Made by a program: the position numbers and the translations under genes. 5,342 nt of DNA. Source: Candidatus Sumerlaeota bacterium. GTDB taxonomy: Bacteria; Sumerlaeota; Sumerlaeia; JADFCT01. The DNA is taken from positions 1 to 5,342 of the forward strand of contig JADFCT010000258.1 of NCBI GenBank assembly GCA_017161665.1, written 5' to 3'. The notes beneath the pieces are model-generated. The model was not told the DNA's origin. It ran no database searches and saw only the letters and a list, made by a program, of their open reading frames with translations. Every line of letters starts with the position of its first letter. Position 1 is the first letter of the stretch. This document shows positions 3,531 to 5,342 of the stretch, one piece after another.

Positions 3531-5342
3531 ATGAAAGAATCAGTGACAACTGGCAGCATGACATCCACTCCCCACCATTCGGAGCCCACCGTGGCGTCCA
3601 ACCGGACCTTGATGGACTGTCTGGACAGCGCGGCCTGGCAGGGACAGGCGATTCAAACGGAATTGCTCCAGCAGGGGTCCGCGGAATCAATTTTTCGCAT
3701 CACGAAAGACGCTCTCTTTCGGCTGGCGGATTTTTCGGCTCTGGGGTTTGCCATCTTTGATGAAGAAGGCCTGGATTGCCCCATCCAATACGCCTTTCCC
3801 GATGAGCAGGCCCAGACGCTCCGCGACGAACTGGAACACCAGATCACCTCCGACGTGTTCGCCTGGGCCCTGGACCTGCACCGCTCTGTCGTGGTCGCCT
3901 CGCGCCAACCCGGCCATCATACCCTCCTGTGCGCCCTGGTCACCCCATCGCAGACCATGGGCATGTTTCTGGGAATCATCCAGGAGGATTCCCTGTCGGA
4001 CGCCTATCAGAAAACGTCGACCATTATTTTGCGCCAGTGTTCGGACGCGATTGAGAATCTGAAGCTGTATGCGGAGATCAAACAATACAGCCAGCGTCTG
4101 GAGGGCATGGTCGATGAGCGGACCCGTGAGCTGACGGCCACGACGCTGCGCCTGGAGGAAACGAACCGGGATCTGGAACTGGCCCTCGACCAGGCCAAAG
4201 TGCTGGCCGATGAGGCCCAAAAGGCCAATGCGGCCAAGAGTGAATTTCTGGCCAACATGAGCCATGAGATCCGCACACCCATGAACGGGATCATCGGGAT
4301 GTCCGAACTGTTGCTCGACATGGATCTGCCCCCGGAGCCCCATCAATATGTCGGACGCATCCGCACATCCTCCGATGTGCTCATGCGACTGTTGAACGAC
4401 GTGCTGGACTTGTCGAAGATTGAAGCCGGCCAACTGGAACTGGAATCCATGAATTTCAGTCTGACGGATTTGATTCGGGATGTGATGGATTCACTGATGC
4501 CGCGCTCATCACAGAAGAACATCGACGTTCGCGCCGAAATCGATCCGGAGGTTGAGGATTGGATTCGGGGCGACCCCTATCGACTGCGCCAGGTCTTTGT
4601 CAATCTGATCGGCAATGCCGTCAAGTTCACCGATCACGGAACCGTTACCGTTCGAGCGCTCCCGCTGGCGAAAACGGCGACCAGCGTCGTGGCCCGATTT
4701 GAAGTCTGCGATACGGGCATTGGCATTGAGCCGGTGGCCCGGGAAAAACTGTTTCAGCAATTTTCACAAGTGGATTCCAGCATGTCCCGTCGTTTTGGGG
4801 GAACCGGCCTGGGCCTGGCGATTTCAAAAAGCCTGGTGGATCTCTTCGGCGGACGGATTGGCGTGGACAGCACACCGGGGCAGGGTTCCACCTTCTGGTT
4901 CACCTGTCCTTTTGAAGTGGCGGATCCGACCGCGACTCAGCCGATACGCATCCAATCCCTCACGCCCCAATGGCGACCGACGGCCTTCATCCGTTTTGAC
5001 GGCGCGCGCGCCCTGCTGGTGGACGATAACATCATCAACCTGGAAGTCGGCCAAGGAATTATGTCCAAGATCGGCGTCCACGTCACCTGCGCCGGCAATG
5101 GGGCCGAAGCCATCGAAAAACTGTCGCAGGAACGTTTTGACATTGTTTTCATGGATGTCCAGATGCCCGTCATGGACGGGCTCCAGGCGACTCGCCTCAT
5201 CCGCGACCAGCGCTCATCGGTGCTGGATCATGACATCCCCGTGGTGGCCCTGACCGCGCACGCCATGAAGGGCGATCGCGACAAGTGCCTGGACGCAGGG
5301 ATGAATGACTACCTGTCAAAACCCATTATTGCGGACAACGTC
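3531..5342 (+). CDS. Soluble hybrid sensor histidine kinase (GAF-like, HisKA, HATPase_c, REC), 5' part
   Basis: 604 residues are visible before the right edge cuts the gene. Residues about 45-175 look like a GAF-type sensor (AESIFRITKDALFRLADFSALGFAIFD... MGMFLGIIQED); the ligand is unknown. A charged helical segment, probably coiled coil, spans about 176-236. The kinase core follows: HisKA with the phosphorylated His245 in NMSHEIRTPMNG, then HATPase_c with the N-box NLIGNAVKF (358-366), the G1 box DTGIGI (394-399), the F-box around Phe411 and the G2 box GTGLGL (424-429). A receiver domain starts near residue 494, with acidic pair Asp498-Asp499, phospho-acceptor Asp542 in FMDVQMP, Thr575 and Lys597 in SKP, so every catalytic residue is present. 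There is no membrane segment, so the signal is cytosolic. The ATG lies 19 bases after the HDOD stop, with a modest AGAAGG site (3517-3522) eight bases upstream. A further receiver or Hpt domain may follow outside the window. Confidence 0.92.
   Translation, partial: MKESVTTGSMTSTPHHSEPTVASNRTLMDCLDSAAWQGQAIQTELLQQGSAESIFRITKDALFRLADFSALGFAIFDEEGLDCPIQYAFPDEQAQTLRDELEHQITSDVFAWALDLHRSVVVASRQPGHHTLLCALVTPSQTMGMFLGIIQEDSLSDAYQKTSTIILRQCSDAIENLKLYAEIKQYSQRLEGMVDERTRELTATTLRLEETNRDLELALDQAKVLADEAQKANAAKSEFLANMSHEIRTPMNGIIGMSELLLDMDLPPEPHQYVGRIRTSSDVLMRLLNDVLDLSKIEAGQLELESMNFSLTDLIRDVMDSLMPRSSQKNIDVRAEIDPEVEDWIRGDPYRLRQVFVNLIGNAVKFTDHGTVTVRALPLAKTATSVVARFEVCDTGIGIEPVAREKLFQQFSQVDSSMSRRFGGTGLGLAISKSLVDLFGGRIGVDSTPGQGSTFWFTCPFEVADPTATQPIRIQSLTPQWRPTAFIRFDGARALLVDDNIINLEVGQGIMSKIGVHVTCAGNGAEAIEKLSQERFDIVFMDVQMPVMDGLQATRLIRDQRSSVLDHDIPVVALTAHAMKGDRDKCLDAGMNDYLSKPIIADNV

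Noticed and set aside
3687..4433. Long minus-strand open frame opposite the kinase (248 codons)
   Set aside because: It lies antisense to the GAF-like and HisKA regions, its translation shows no domain, and the plus-strand kinase motifs are unambiguous.
4615..5253. Plus-strand frame inside the kinase (212 codons)
   Set aside because: It is out of frame with the HATPase and receiver motifs, whose boxes are all intact in the main frame.

Overview
The window holds four protein genes, all on the + strand, two of them cut by the window edges. They are the C-terminal end of an ArsP/DUF318-type metal-efflux permease fused to a heavy-metal-binding (HMA) domain; a complete exported di-haem cytochrome of the split-Soret / C_GCAxxG_C_C type; a complete HDOD signalling protein; and a soluble hybrid histidine kinase whose receiver domain runs off the right edge. 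The DNA is moderately GC-rich. The CATGGGCA-TCT-TGCCCATG palindrome and the repeat-rich spacer around it look to me like the repeats common in Planctomycetota, Kiritimatiellota, Lentisphaerota and Verrucomicrobiota. The split-Soret cytochrome points to an anaerobic or sulfur/metal-associated lifestyle. A member of the wider PVC assemblage living without oxygen is therefore my best guess, but it rests on remembered patterns and not on a search.

Layout. Positions 2-586 are the permease-HMA tail. Positions 587-1085 form a 500-base spacer without a credible gene. It is packed with inverted repeats and an 80-base tandem repeat (two copies share 62 identical bases), is bracketed by a 13-base inverted repeat (601-613 / 1028-1040), and ends in a possible intrinsic terminator. 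Positions 1086-1919 encode the cytochrome, whose GTG start is fixed by a strong ribosome binding site and a twin-arginine-like signal peptide. Positions 1920-2227 are a second gene-free spacer. Its right half is less GC-rich and contains four short dyads just ahead of the HDOD gene. Positions 2228-3511 (HDOD) and 3531-5342 (hybrid kinase) lie 19 bases apart and are probably one operon.

How the genes may work together. The HDOD protein and the cytosolic GAF-like/HisKA/HATPase/REC kinase form a plausible two-gene signalling unit, with the kinase relaying phosphate to its own receiver and the HDOD protein acting as partner or output. The permease-HMA and the cytochrome are both envelope functions tied to metals or redox, but the repeat-filled spacer and possible terminator between them argue against a single transcript. 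I see no clear sign of an undescribed system such as a defence island, CRISPR array or mobile-element gene. The most unusual material is the composite repeat in the first spacer, the Tat-like export signal on a c-type cytochrome, and the dyad-rich leader of the signalling operon.
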